Source: Pyricularia pennisetigena (lineage: Eukaryota > Ascomycota > Sordariomycetes > Magnaporthales > Pyriculariaceae). From it: a stretch of 64,000 bases of DNA. Shown here in pieces: positions 34,958 through 49,778 of this stretch (the first letter of the stretch is position 1; each line of letters opens with the position of its first letter). The translations under genes were made by a program, and so were the position numbers. The stretch lies in assembly GCF_004337985.1 (NCBI RefSeq), contig NC_043744.1, forward strand, positions 1,788,816 to 1,852,815, given 5' to 3'. The notes beneath the pieces are model-generated. The model had not been told where the DNA came from. It searched no databases and worked only from the letters and a program-made list of their open reading frames with translations.

Positions 34958-35731
34958 AGGCAGGTAAAATTGGTAAGGGGGAGGGGATCAGTTGAAGGAT
35001 GGAGTTTGGTATTTCAGGTAAATAACCGTTACTCTTACTGTACAGCTATCAAAATAAAATAATGATATAAGTCTAGTTCTAGACTAGATACTTCCAGATA
35101 CATATCCCACTAGGTACACGGAGCATGTGATATGGGTATCCAAGGTATAAGTGCTGTACGTAGGTAAGATAGCCGTCCGCCCACTTGGGCAAACCCCTGC
35201 GACCTGTGAGTTGAGATCCATATTTTGACAGTTGGATGTGGTCCCAAATGCAGAAGGTGGACTGGGTTGTGTGTTCCCGGTCGAATTCCAGTGTAGGCGC
35301 TTCATGCTGCCAAGGAAACAACTGCCGACATGTGCGAACGGCTTTGTAATAAAACGGCCGGTCTTTTCATCACTGAAGCGCCGTGCCCGCTTGTCAAATT
35401 GGGTGGCTCTCTTGTTGTTTGCCACATCCCCCACGTGGGAGAAGAAAAAAAAAGTATTATCTCTCATACATTCTTTTGCCTGATACAGAATCTAGGTTTG
35501 GATAAAGTACCGGGCAGGAAACCCGACCTATTACAAATTAAAGCCCCCCCACCCCTCATTATTATCGTAACTTGTATGCTTTACATGAGTGTGCGTTCCG
35601 TGTACCTCTGTGTCATATGGGTAAGTTTTCTTTTTCATTTTGTTTTGCTGCATGGTTCTCCGCAGCTTTTATTTCCTCGGCGATTGCTTTTGTTTGCGTT
35701 TCTCGGTCTCGTTTATCTTGCGGCCCGCAAC

Positions 35732-35979
35732 CTAGTTTGCCATGGGAGTAGCCCAACAGGGTTGAGACTTTGTCAATAACACGACTGGAACTTTTTTTTT
35801 TTTCCTTTTTGTTTTCTATTTCCAAGGCAGAAAAGGTTTCGGGGTACGTGGGTGCTTACCGTGCACTCTTGACAGTACCTGTTCTCGACGTAGTTATAAT
35901 TGTAACAAGGATCGTGGTTGTCAAAATAGTTTTTGCAGTTGTACTGCCAGAACTGTCCTGGAGGCGGTCCAGAGGTCAT
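35732..35979 (-). CDS. Candidate tiny Cys/Tyr/Asn-rich protein
   Basis: Two proposed exons, complement(35732..35767, 35860..35979), give 51 residues without a signal peptide. Exon 1 begins MTSGPPPGQFWQYNCKNYFD and is rich in Tyr, Asn and Cys. It ends RYCQECT exactly at a good GTAAGC donor in phase 0. The proposed exon 2 follows an AAAG acceptor and reads SQPCWATPMAN before a stop. Cysteines lie at 15, 25, 36, 39 and 46. The composition is unlike chance frames nearby. The acceptor has no strong branch site, so exon 2 is the weak part. A TATA-like TTTATAAAT lies about 210 nt upstream on the minus strand. Function is not known. Confidence 0.38.
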
Positions 35980-37189
35980 AGCGGCTTATTTCAAGTGAAA
36001 AAGAAAAACAGAAAAGCGTGTTGATAGTTCACAAGAGCGGGCCCACCAAGATTACAAGTACTTGATGAGAATGACTTCAAGACAAGGCAACTTGTTTTGA
36101 GGGGAAGGTTTCTTGCTATACAGAGAACCGGCTCGGTGAGAGGTATGGGATAAATCGCCAGGGAGCGGTAGTGTCAGGGAAGCCCATCTCACATATTTAT
36201 AAACATAAACAAAGCTTGAAGATTTCTCCATTCTGCGTACGGCAGCTTCCGTGTAATATTGATGCATGTAGACGTTTCGGGACACCTTTTCATGAGGGAG
36301 CAAGTCTATGCCGCACCGAGAGCCAGCTTGGCGCGGATCGGTGCAGCACTCTCCCCGCTCCGTTCTCCTTCTCAAAACTAGGTCTGGCTCCGTATACTGG
36401 GTACCAAAAGTGAGAGTAAAAGAGAGAGAGAGGGGGGGCACTATTTTGATAGGTTTTTGTTTCTACTTTTGGAAAGATTTTATTTTTTTGGGTTAGAGGA
36501 TGCAGGAGCGCAAGCGGAGACGCGACGGTTTATATGTGAAGATGGCGACATGGTAACCATGGATCGCACGAGCAGTTGAGTAAAATTACAGGTTAGGCGT
36601 TAACTTCACTGACCGGCTCATCCGAAAGATGCGGGCAAAAAGGCTATAGAAATTGCAGGTCAAATGCGACATGCTTCGGAATCTGACCCGTATAGTGTCA
36701 GTCAGGGAAGGCGAGAGGCCTCTGATTTAAATGGTTTGTATACTCCGATGTTACTCACACCGTCCAAGTTTGAGTCACGTTTTCCCAGTTTCCCGTCTAT
36801 TTTTTTTTTTTTTTGTCATCTTGATATGAAATAAACATTGCTCCATAATATGTCAATGAGCAAAACAAACTGTGGATACTCGACCATCACCTCAGAGCAA
36901 TACGGTGATACCGTCTTACCTCTCGCTCCATCGGCCGGTCTCCGAAGAGAATCTCTCATTAGGGATAGAAGCCCGTACCACACTTTAGTCCCCGGTGCAT
37001 ACCTAGTTGGGTATGTATGTATGTGGGTAGGTATGTAGGTAAGTAGGTCACTGATACGTACTTTGTACGAACTACATACCAAGAAGAGTGAGTGAGGGCT
37101 TTGTCACAAGTTGAAATCACCGCGAGTTTCCCCGAAGTTAAGCATGGGTGAGCATGGAGGTTCTTGGGGATTTTTCATCTTCAAATACA

Positions 37190-37210
37190 TTTTTTTTTTT
37201 TTTTTTTTTT
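37190..37210. repeat. T21 tract
   Basis: An uninterrupted run of 21 T in intergenic sequence. Long T/A runs recur through 21-40 kb. Confidence 0.9.
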
Positions 37211-37854
37211 GTTTACCATTAAATTTCCCTCGCACCACAAATGATTGTCTCCTCTCCATTATTTGCCTGCCGCCTCGTTTACACATTCAAAAGCGGTAAT
37301 GAATAGGCCACGCGAATGCCAGGCCAATACGAAATTCGTCGCCGAGAAAGGTCTAGCCAAGGGGAGATTCTCCACCTTGGAAAAGGGATCCAGTTAATAC
37401 CCGCAAACCTGGACCCTGGGACCTAGAGGCCTTGGCAGAACTAACACGCCGTGTGCAGCTGAGAGCGTTCATTGCCTGCATTTCTCGGTTATCTTCCACC
37501 ATGTCCAAGGCTCCTTTCCCTGCTTCCTGAGGGGCGTTGTCGGTGTGCCGAGCCTTGCACTGGGTGGGAGGGCTGCCAAACGACGCACAATAGGCAAAAA
37601 CCAGCTAATCTAGTAGGCTGACCACGCATATTCGAAGCCAGGCCTGGTTCCGTGCCCTGTCATGTTGCAGAACCAGTAAGTCGAGACCATGCATGATCAA
37701 AAAAAGAGAGGTGGGCGATCTAAAACATGCCATCTCTCCCCTCCTGGAAACCATGTCGGTCATTCAAATCGTGATCCAGTAACCGAAAAAAAAACTCCTT
37801 TCGAGGCAAGAAGGCAACCACCTCGCATGCATAGACACGTCAACAATCTTGACC

Positions 37855-37881
37855 TTTTTTTTTTTTTTTTTTTTTTTTTTT
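37855..37881. repeat. T27 tract
   Basis: An uninterrupted run of 27 T followed by a C-rich stretch. Confidence 0.9.
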
Positions 37882-38782
37882 CCTCCCTTCCCCCCTCATC
37901 CCGCATCTCGAGCCAACGGCCTTTGTTAATTGTCCGCTTTCCCGGCCATTGTGGCTTGTTGCCCATAGTGAAGATCACTGCTGGGGGAGGGTCGCACCCA
38001 TTTAGGGAAAAAGAAAAACCGTCAACTATAACATGGTTCCAGGCCTTTCCAAGATTTCTGCAAGTCGCCCAAAACGGATTGCGTATTGTGTATTCTCCAA
38101 AAGCGGGCTGTATTAGACGGGGCGACGATCTGTTCCTCCTTATGGCTAGGTCGTTATACAGATGACACCCATCTGATGGAGCCTAACGCGGAGGTGATGC
38201 GCACAAAATTGTCTACCACGCAGCCACGCACAGCCATGCAACCGTTTGACCATGAGAAGTTAGAACCATGGTTCATGCCCGGCACGGGAAGTTCAAAAGT
38301 CTCCATGCTGACCAAGATATGGTATGTGATTGAACCCGCGCGGGGCTTTTGTTTTTTTTCTTTCTGTACCAGAGAAGAGATGGGTACGGTACCCTAACCG
38401 AGATTTTGAAGCAAGATCAACTTCAACCTTCACCTGGATCTCCAGTCGCAATACTCTCTTCTCGGCCAAGTGCAGCCAGACAAACATGTGGATTCCCACT
38501 TGCCTAGATGTTGGAATAGCGCGAGCAGTCAGGCTCCCTTCAGCTCCGTCGTCGTCATCACTCCAAGGAAAGTTCATGACCCAAGATTAGAAATTAATCA
38601 GCATGCTGCATAAGGCACCACTAGGCGGTGGACTGTTGTGGAGTGTTGTTGATGTTTTCCGAAAGGTCGCATATCTGGGCGAATAAGCGAGACTGACGAC
38701 CTGTTCCCGGCATAGTTAGTATGGAACCTCTTTGACCCGGGTCGGTTCATGTACATTACCCACATAATGTATAGCATAGTAG

Positions 38783-38790
<8 letters not shown>

Positions 38791-38820
<30 letters not shown>
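38791..38820. repeat. (CA)15 microsatellite
   Basis: A CA tract of 30 nt in intergenic sequence, followed by a looser ACACAT-rich stretch to about 38845. Confidence 0.9.
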
Positions 38821-38822
<2 letters not shown>

Positions 38823-39183
38823 GAGTACACACATACACATACATGCATGCATTTTACACACCCTGCCTATCCCATATAGTCCTGCGTCCGTGCGGATGTG
38901 TCGTCCGGTAGCGAACCGAGCCCTTGAAACCAAACCCGCCCTGCACGTCGGATAGCCAAGATGTAGCAAACGACTAGCGGTAAACAAAGCCGCCATCCCC
39001 TCTGCTTGTAATTTGGGGGCTCGTTACATCCAAAAGCCGCTGTAAACTGAAGATAAACCCGGTCCGGCCAAGTGAGGCAATGGCTGGACGGCTCGGTTCC
39101 GATTGCTCACTGGCAGGCTATCTGTTGGCCTCCGATGGTGTACCGTACCCACTCACTTGCGCGGATAATACGTCGTGGGAGAG

Positions 39184-39222
<39 letters not shown>

Positions 39223-39223
39223 N
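39184..39223. repeat. A39 tract ending in an undetermined base
   Basis: Thirty-nine A followed by one N (39223). This could be an unresolved homopolymer or the poly(A) tail of a retroposed element; I see no element body upstream. Confidence 0.85.
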
Positions 39224-40009
39224 AGACGTTTCTCATCGAGATGCCCAGAAACATATCTATGGTCGAAGCCACGTGTCTGTCAGCAAATGCACAGCTGCAA
39301 CCCCTCCAAAAACAAAGAGGACGCCGCTGATACAACACAGTATATCTTGGGGTTGTGTTGTCTGTCATTCATGGCTTCTCTTTTGCTGGGAATATGCTAT
39401 TCTTCAGTGAGCCTACTAATATCTACAAAGCCCTATGAATCTCGAAGCAATATCACGAAGAAGCAAAAAAGAGTTTCACTCACAAGCTGGTATACTGCGC
39501 ACTTTCTCCATCTGTGAATGTTATAAATAATAACCTTAAACACCTATAGTTGCTTTTTCTATTGGTTGATAGTAAGTCAGGGCCTAAAGCCGGGCCCAAA
39601 ACCCGGGGATCCAATCGCGAACATTTGTGACCTTGCCATGCACGTTGTAACACAGATAAGTGACGGCTTATGCGGTAAGCAGCATGTGACAGGCTGCGGT
39701 GGACCGCGCAGGCTGAACCACTGATCAAATTCATGGCAACATATGCACAAAAAGCTTTCTATAGAGAAGAAATATTAAACCATGGGGATGACAAGATTAG
39801 GTTCGATTCAACAAAACATTTGCAGGGATATCTCTATCGGACAAACCAGCTTGACCATGGGAAGGTACACTTGGTTTCCAACTCAACCTAGTCTCGTTTA
39901 TCGGTCTACACCAAGGGTTGCCGTATCTGGTTGTGGAGCAAGCCTTTGTTCTTGATCAACCGGAGCTTCTGTCCCGCTTCCAAACTTGAGTGCAGATAGC
40001 CAGGAATCA

Positions 40010-43397
<3,388 letters not shown>

Positions 43398-45976
43398 ATG
43401 TCGTCCTCCGACATGAGCGCAGACTATGAAGCTTTCGATACTGGCCGGCCTGGCTTTGTCATAGGCAACCATGATTCTGGAAGGTGGGATGCTCTAACTG
43501 ACAACCACCATTCGCATGTTCTCGCTTCCGGTGTAAGTGACTACCTAGTGCTCAAGACTTGTCAAGCTTTGCATATTTTCTTTTTCTCGAAGCTTTCTAA
43601 CACGGAATTCTCTTGGCTTTAGTTCAACTTTGTCACAGCTCCCGTGACCAACCGCCATTTCCATCAACGGGTTGTGGACTTGTATAACTCTCACGTGAAA
43701 GAGACTCAAGAATTTGGCCTGACTGACGCCGAAAAGACCAACCCATCACTTCCTGGTCCTATCATCTCGACCTTGACAGATGATGATACGTCACTCTTCC
43801 CCTCATCCTTTGTCTCTGCAGTCATTGCATACTCCAGCCCATGGATAGATTTGTGCTCTGAGGACCCTTTGGTCGCGAATTTGTCGCGCCAGGCCCTTAA
43901 CCTCGAGGTCGCATATGCCAACTTCTGCGGCGTTCGCAGTATCGTCATCCCTGGACCCCGGAGAGATGACGACGCCAAAGGCATTGCACAGTACGCCCGG
44001 GCTATCCAGGAGGCATTCTTGATTGCAACCAGGCTCAACTTCATCATCCACATCCCCATGTATCGGGAGCCAAAACTCGAGGAAACAGAAATGCTGCTTT
44101 CTGAAGCTGTTGACATAGAGAACAAAAATTCCGAGAAGAAGGAAATTGACCTGTTTGGCGCCTGGGACACTTGGCACACCATTAGGTCTGTCTGTGATTA
44201 CAGTGTTAGACTGTTTGTGGGTGAGTGATGTTTAAACTACACAGTAACACGACATATAGCAAAGCCGCAATTGACAAACACTCCATATAGCTTTGAGGAT
44301 CCCAAAGAGGCTTCCGGAGAAGGAGTTACAAACACGATGGTTTGCGGAACCACTGCATTACTTGACACTTGGGCCCAACACTTTCGAGAAGAACAGGGCT
44401 GGTCATCCTTCTCTCAGTAAAAATCATCAAGAGATGATCAACATGTACATGAGGTTGAAGGCCTACCCCTGGTTCATTGTGCACGATCTTGGGCCGTCCA
44501 AAGAAGAGCTTACCCGGGCTGAGCAAGCGGGATCAGAGTTCCCAACTTTGGCCGAGGCCGCCAATGGCGACAGCCGGATAGGCAGCAACCCCGAAGTTGC
44601 ATACCTGAGGCATTTGGAACGTCAGCAGCCCCCTTATGGGAAACTGGAATCGCCAGCTCTCATCAGCTTTCAGGACTGGCTGCAGTCGCCTCTGCAGCCG
44701 CTTTCTGATAACCTCGAATCATCCACATACGAGATGTTCGAGGGCGACCCGGTCAAGTATGACCAATATGAAAAGGCCATCACCGAGGCAATGGCAGAGT
44801 GGAAACTTCTCAAGAAGCCGACATCAGGCTTCAACAAGGAGACCCAAGAGCCAGAACTTGTGGTGACAGTTGCAGGCGCAGGTCGTGGTCCTTTAGTTAC
44901 TCGCGTGCTCCGGGCGAGCGCTGCCACGGGTTTCCCCGTACAGCTGTGGGCACTGGAGAAGAACCAAAATGCCTATGTCTACCTGCTGAGGCAAAATGAG
45001 AGGGTGTGGGGTGGGAAAGTCCGCGTGATCAAGACGGATATGCGCGAATGGGACGGCATCGTCCCGGTAGGACAGAAAGTAAGTGCCGAAAACCCAGCCG
45101 GTTCCGTCGACATCCTCGTCACCGAGCTCCTGGGATCCTTTGGAGACAACGAACTGTCTCCCGAGTGCCTCGATGGTATCCAGCGCCACCTGGCCAAACC
45201 ACATGGGATTTCGATCCCGCATTCGTACACGGCGCATCTCAGCCCCATTGCGCACCCCAAACTTCATGCAGAGATCTCTAGCCGATCCGTCACGGACCCT
45301 AACTCCTACAATACGCCCTGGGTCGTCCGACTCTTTGCCATTGACTTCCTCGCCAGCCGCGGCGTCCCCGGAAAACCGCGGTTTCAGCAAGCCTGGGAGT
45401 TTGTGCACCCCGTTCGCCTTCCCTTTGCCGAGAAGTGGGCAGCCGAACACGGTCCCCATAGGAGGCCGATCCGTGGAGGCGGCGGCGCCATGAACCTCTC
45501 GTCGGGGCTGAACGAGCACAATGCAAGACACTGTCACTTGACATTCGTCTGCGGCCGGCGGGGTGTGATGCACGGCCTGGCTGGGTATTTCGAGTCGACC
45601 CTGTACGCGTCGCAGGTTCAAGGCAAGGAAAAGGAGCTGGTGGAGATCAGCATTTTGCCGGAGCAGATCGACCGGAAGAGCAAGGATATGATCTCTTGGT
45701 TCCCGATCTACTTCCCTCTAAATGTGAGCAGTTGCTACTCTTATTACTTACTGTATCTAACCCCAGACACTCTGTGCGAGCTAACACGTCCGACAGAAAC
45801 CGCTTTACTTCCCTGAGGATGCAGAGTTGGAGGTGAGCATGTGGAGACAGACGGACGACACGAGGGTCTGGTACGAGTGGATGGTCGAGGCGTATCTCTG
45901 GGTCAGTCCGACACAGAGGGTGAAGATTGGAGCTTCCGATTTGCACAGCAGTAGAAAGCTAGCATGTTTGATGTGA
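43398..45976 (+). CDS. PRMT5: Type II protein arginine methyltransferase PRMT5 (Skb1/Hsl7 family)
   Basis: Four exons, 43398..43532, 43623..44220, 44291..45723 and 45797..45976, encode 781 residues. PRMT5 makes symmetric dimethylarginine on RG-rich substrates such as Sm proteins and histones. The N-terminal TIM-barrel region spans about 45-330. The junction at 44220/44291 restores RLFVALRIPKRLPEKELQ, a conserved run. The Rossmann SAM site is GAGRGP (about 439-444). The double-E active-site loop is ELLGSFGDNE (about 522-531), followed by the C-terminal beta barrel ending KPLYFPEDAELEVSMWRQ and VWYEWMVEAYLW. A Gly-rich insertion (IRGGGGAMN) occurs in the barrel. The in-frame TTG at 43377 is not used as the start. 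Confidence 0.93.
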
Positions 45977-46438
45977 AGGTCTCGCCCAAAACACCTAGCA
46001 ATCGAGCATCGGCATTAGGATAAAAAAAAAAAAAAGCTTATATCTGCCGTTTTGTTTTGTTTCCCCCCCTCAAGTATAAAGTCTGCGTTGGTCCGTCACA
46101 GAGCTTCCTATTCGTAGATATATCATCACTCTCAGCGAGCAGGTTGTCTCGCCTCATTTTCCCTCAGCATTTTGTGCCTGAACCATCCGTTTCGCATCGC
46201 TGTATCGAGAGTTGTCTTGTTTCTCAGAGTGATGTCCCTCAGTCACCGGTATGTCTTGGGATTCCTGCGCCGGCTATATCCCATCCCCGTCCAGCAGCTA
46301 AAGAGGCGGTGGCACGGCATGATTCCCCAAGCACAGCACGGCACCCCGAGGCTAAACCCAGAGGATAGTAGAACCGCTTCTGCTTTGTTTTGGGCCGTCA
46401 CCTCCCCCTCAAACACATCTCTCCCCCAACTCCCTTAA
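45977..46438. other. Convergent 3' region PRMT5 / SmF
   Basis: About 460 nt between genes that face each other. It has an A14 run near 46023 and no gene. Confidence 0.5.
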
Positions 46439-46923
46439 TCACTCCATTTTGACGTCGCCGTTCTCGTCGGCCGCCGCGCTCCTGATCCAGAGCACGTTGT
46501 TGCACCTGATCAGGATCTGGCCTAGATCGCCCTCGAGCTTTTGATCTATGTACTCCTGGGCATTGCTGAGCTGGATATTCATATAGCTGTCGATGCTGAC
46601 CAGCCTCCCCTTGTATTCTGTCTCTCCCCACTTCAGACGCACGTAGACGTCCTTGTTGACACTGTTTTGCTCGTGGTGGTTAGTGCTTTTTCCAACCCTT
46701 GGTTGCTTTCCGTTTTCATGACCACGGTAGTAGTGGCGGAGGGTGGGCGCGCTAGCGTACAGGTCTTGCAGCATCGGCCGCGGGTTGACTGGCATGAACT
46801 GTTTTGTGCGGTCAAGGACGGGCGCAAGTTAGTTGATCGAACGCTTTTTGAAGTTTTTGGTTTAGGGCAAGTTCGGTCAGTCGACGACGGGCCGGGCGCG
46901 AGGGAGAAGAGACATACACTCAT
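46439..46923 (-). CDS. SMX3: Small nuclear ribonucleoprotein SmF
   Basis: Three exons, complement(46439..46661, 46761..46798, 46918..46923), encode 88 residues of the Sm ring core of spliceosomal snRNPs. The mature sequence begins [20 protein letters not shown]. Sm1 is the run [20 protein letters not shown] with SYMNIQLSN after it. Sm2 is [12 protein letters not shown]. Exon 1 contributes only ATG AGT. Intron 2 (99 nt) has a GTACGC donor and a CTAAC branch site, contains no in-frame stop and is a multiple of three, so the unspliced frame stays open and would add 33 residues. The spliced form matches SmF closely and is preferred. The gene faces PRMT5, whose homologues methylate other Sm proteins. 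Confidence 0.93.
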
Positions 46924-47627
46924 GTTGGGCGACTTTTTTCTGAATTCAATGCGTGCGTGACGTGGTGCATCGACAAGACGTTTTTGTATCGCCGGTCGCG
47001 TTGTCGTGAGCGATTGGGGGATTGTCGCGATCCGGCCGCCAAATTTCTGGCGGGGATGGGCGCTAGGCTGGGATCCATGCTAGCACCCTCTGTTGCGGGG
47101 CTATCGGGCACGAGCCACCCAACTACTGTAGGTTAAGTCAGAATTCTCGTAGAGGCTTTCTGCTGATCGATTTAGATTAACCGACGTGCACAATTTTACG
47201 GATTGATGGAGCCTGCTTTTCATACCTGAATACATGGCTCTCCTACCACTCATTCAGGCTGCACGTGTACGTTGGTGTGCGTCAATTGGCCTGCTTTTCA
47301 CCTCCGACGTCCTTAGCTTGCTTACACTTAGCTTGCCTACCTTACACTGGATCCCGCAACGATTTGAGCTTTGGCCAAATATTTCTAGGTGTCTGACCTA
47401 CCCTGCACTCGATACCAGCGGCCTTTGAGAAAGCTCTAGCACATCATGTGTCACAGGGCAACGCATTGAGGATTGGAAGTTGTCAGGACTTATATCATCA
47501 ACGGTTCTAATTTCTTTGAGATACTTTGAAGACTAGACAGGGGGTATTAGGAACACTCAAAAGAAAATCTGAGAAGGTCCAAGATAGTACACAGGAGCAC
47601 TCGAGCTCCTCACGTTCACCACACCAG
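46924..47627. other. SmF promoter and hydrolase 3' region
   Basis: About 700 nt that hold the upstream region of SmF and the 3' end of the hydrolase gene. I see no coding sequence or strong motif. Confidence 0.45.
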
Positions 47628-48771
47628 CTATGAAAGCTGCTTGTAGAACTCAAGAAGCTTCCTCGCACCAGTTTCCCACTGGACATCATTCTGCATGTGG
47701 TGTCCAGCCTTGGGCACAACGCAGAACCGCACGCCCTGGCCAGCATCGTCCATGCCACCTTCGCCCGCTAATGGCTCAACATCCTCGACTGCCTCCTGGG
47801 CAAGCTTGTCCTCTCCAACCAACTGCAGGACGCCCTGGCGATAATACGACGCCAGTTTCTGCATGATGGGGACGGCCATGATCTTGTCGCCACCTCCGCC
47901 CAGTACCAGAATCCGCTGCCTGTCCCACCCACTGATGCCACCAAGTTGTTTCAGCAGACTTTTGGCTTTGACAAAAGGCCTCATCATACTGAAAGGCCAG
48001 AGATAGCTCTCGTATGAATTGGAGTGCTGCAAGAAGTTGTTCACGTATGAATCCGAAACCTCATTGCTGAAGAATATGTTCTTTACGAGAACTGGGTGGG
48101 AGAGTGGTGAGTTGGAATGCCATCCATGGAGAATCATCCTGAAGGTAAACCAGGGGTCCTCCCGCCACCAATTTATGTAGACGCCCATTCTAGAGGGAGC
48201 AGCCCATTAGCAACCAATCAAGGTTTTCGGATTTGTAGTTAAAAGTGACTTACGATCCAAACCCCGGGACTGCGCCTGCAAGCACCAAACCACTAGCGGA
48301 GACCAAGCCATCGGAAAGAATCCCCTGCAGGATGCCACCGCCACTGCTGTGCCCTACCAGGACGACCTCGGCGCCCTGCTCGCGCTGCTGGGTCCAACGA
48401 ATCGCAGCCACGACGTCTTGGGCGAGTGCGCTGCGCGGAGTGAAGAATACCATGCGGAGGTAGCTTGGGTGCCAGCTATTCCCGTGTCCGCGCATAGAAA
48501 CCGCATAGCATGGGATTCCGTGGGATGATAGGAACCGCATATACTCAAGCCATACCCAGGCACTACCCATTCCTCCATGGACGAAGAACATGGGCTGTCT
48601 AGGTGTCGAGGTTGTTGGCGTAGATTCCTCATTTGGAGCAGAGTAGAGAACTTCTATATTGCCCATAGGGGTCTTGACAAAGTGCCGCTCAATCCCGTCA
48701 GGAAGGGGTTTCGGCTCTCCAGACGGTTTAGTCCACCGCAGCCAGCGGTAACTAAGATGAAGCCCGACCAT
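47628..48771 (-). CDS. Alpha/beta hydrolase
   Basis: Two exons, complement(47628..48189, 48254..48771), encode 359 residues. The alpha/beta-hydrolase-6 pattern is clear. The oxyanion HGG lies at 65-67 (FFVHGGMGSAWVW). The nucleophile elbow is GHSSG with Ser142. A lid-like Trp/Phe-rich region follows (NWWREDPWFTFRMILHGWHS). An acidic residue occurs in LGGGGDKIM, and the catalytic His lies in KAGHHMQND. There is no signal peptide or membrane span beyond a mildly hydrophobic start. Substrate is unknown; lipid esters and xenobiotics are common in the family. The donor GTAAGT and acceptor CTAG restore PGFGSMGVYINWW. It is the only gene of the 40-52 kb block without an evident RNA role. Confidence 0.85.
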
Positions 48772-49778
48772 GATTGAATGTTGAGTAAGGTTATTTTGGA
48801 AGATATTGAAGAGGGTCGGGGAAGATGAGCAATGGTTGTCAAATTAGACAGTGTACAAGTGTGATGTATGCTTAGCAAGAAAACAAAAGAACATCGTGAC
48901 AATTCAAGGAGGAATCAAGACGTTTAAATTCTAACGGAAATCCTCGTTCACTCGAGCGAAGGAAGACGCTGCTGGCCCGGGCTCGAATTTAGCGCTTGCA
49001 CATGGCGTATCCGGATCCCTGGAAATTATCGGGAGCTGAACAGCAGCATTCCGGGAACTCCCAGAATCGAAGTCATTCGGCAAACGACAGGGCTGAAACG
49101 AATATTGACCGTTGAACGACGGGTTATTTTTACATATGACGCGATGCATGAATTATCGGCATGTCCGCCTGGAGCTGGCAGAGAAAAGGCGTTGTGCTTC
49201 TGCCTTTCGCTCGGCTCGATAGGTAGAGTCCCAACCGATTCCAGCCAGGATGCAAAACCGCCAGAGAGAGAAAATTGCAGAGCACGATACAGTGCGCGAA
49301 CAAGCTCACAGTCATGTCGTTTTGCAACCATTGTTGCTGGTAAACCCGCCGTGGATTCGTACAGTGTATCATGATTATGATACTGTACAAATACCCCTAC
49401 CGGTCGTGCTCACTTAAAATGGACTCATCATGAGGGCTCACGAGAGCTACTTGGTTTTCATTTCTACCTGCCTTGCGAGTCAATTCCGCATTGTTAAACT
49501 TGCAGGTGTATTGGAAATATTGGCAGTTTCGATGTTCTAGCCGCCTAATTGCTCTGTCCTGCCTGGAACCAACTTTGTGCGGAGATTGATTTGGTTATTT
49601 TCAAATGCCATCGCAAAACTAAGTACAATTGTCCAGGAGTTTTGAACCAAACAGCTTCATGCGAATCGATCGCTTTGGTTGGGCTTCTATTGAAATTTGT
49701 CACTGCCCACTCGGTATAGCCTCATCCAACTAGGAACAAGTCCATAGAACCTCGGCTGAACGGGGCGGGCAAAAAAAA
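48772..49778. other. Divergent promoter region hydrolase / DBR1
   Basis: About 1 kb without a gene. Frames of 65-100 codons on both strands overlap each other and lack features. Confidence 0.45.

Larger units (their letters stand above)
35980..40009. other. 4 kb gene-poor stretch with homopolymers and microsatellites
   Basis: I find no gene I can support. The notable contents are the tracts listed separately, a degenerate GTAT/GTAG tract (about 37010-37050) and AT-rich patches. Open frames such as 36052-36441(-) and 37689-38165(+) run across homopolymers and have no domain features. Confidence 0.45.

Noticed and set aside
37120..37180. 5S rRNA-like phrase (GAAGTTAAGCATGGGTGAGC)
   Set aside because: It resembles generic 5S internal sequence, but no matching 5' and 3' stems surround it and filamentous-ascomycete 5S genes, as I recall them, differ at this position.
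37689..38165. 158-codon plus-strand frame through the T27 tract
   Set aside because: It encodes a poly-Phe run from the homopolymer and has no protein-like context.
39184..39223. Poly-A tract as the tail of a retroposon
   Set aside because: No element body, reverse-transcriptase similarity or target-site duplication is visible beside it; an unresolved homopolymer is simpler.
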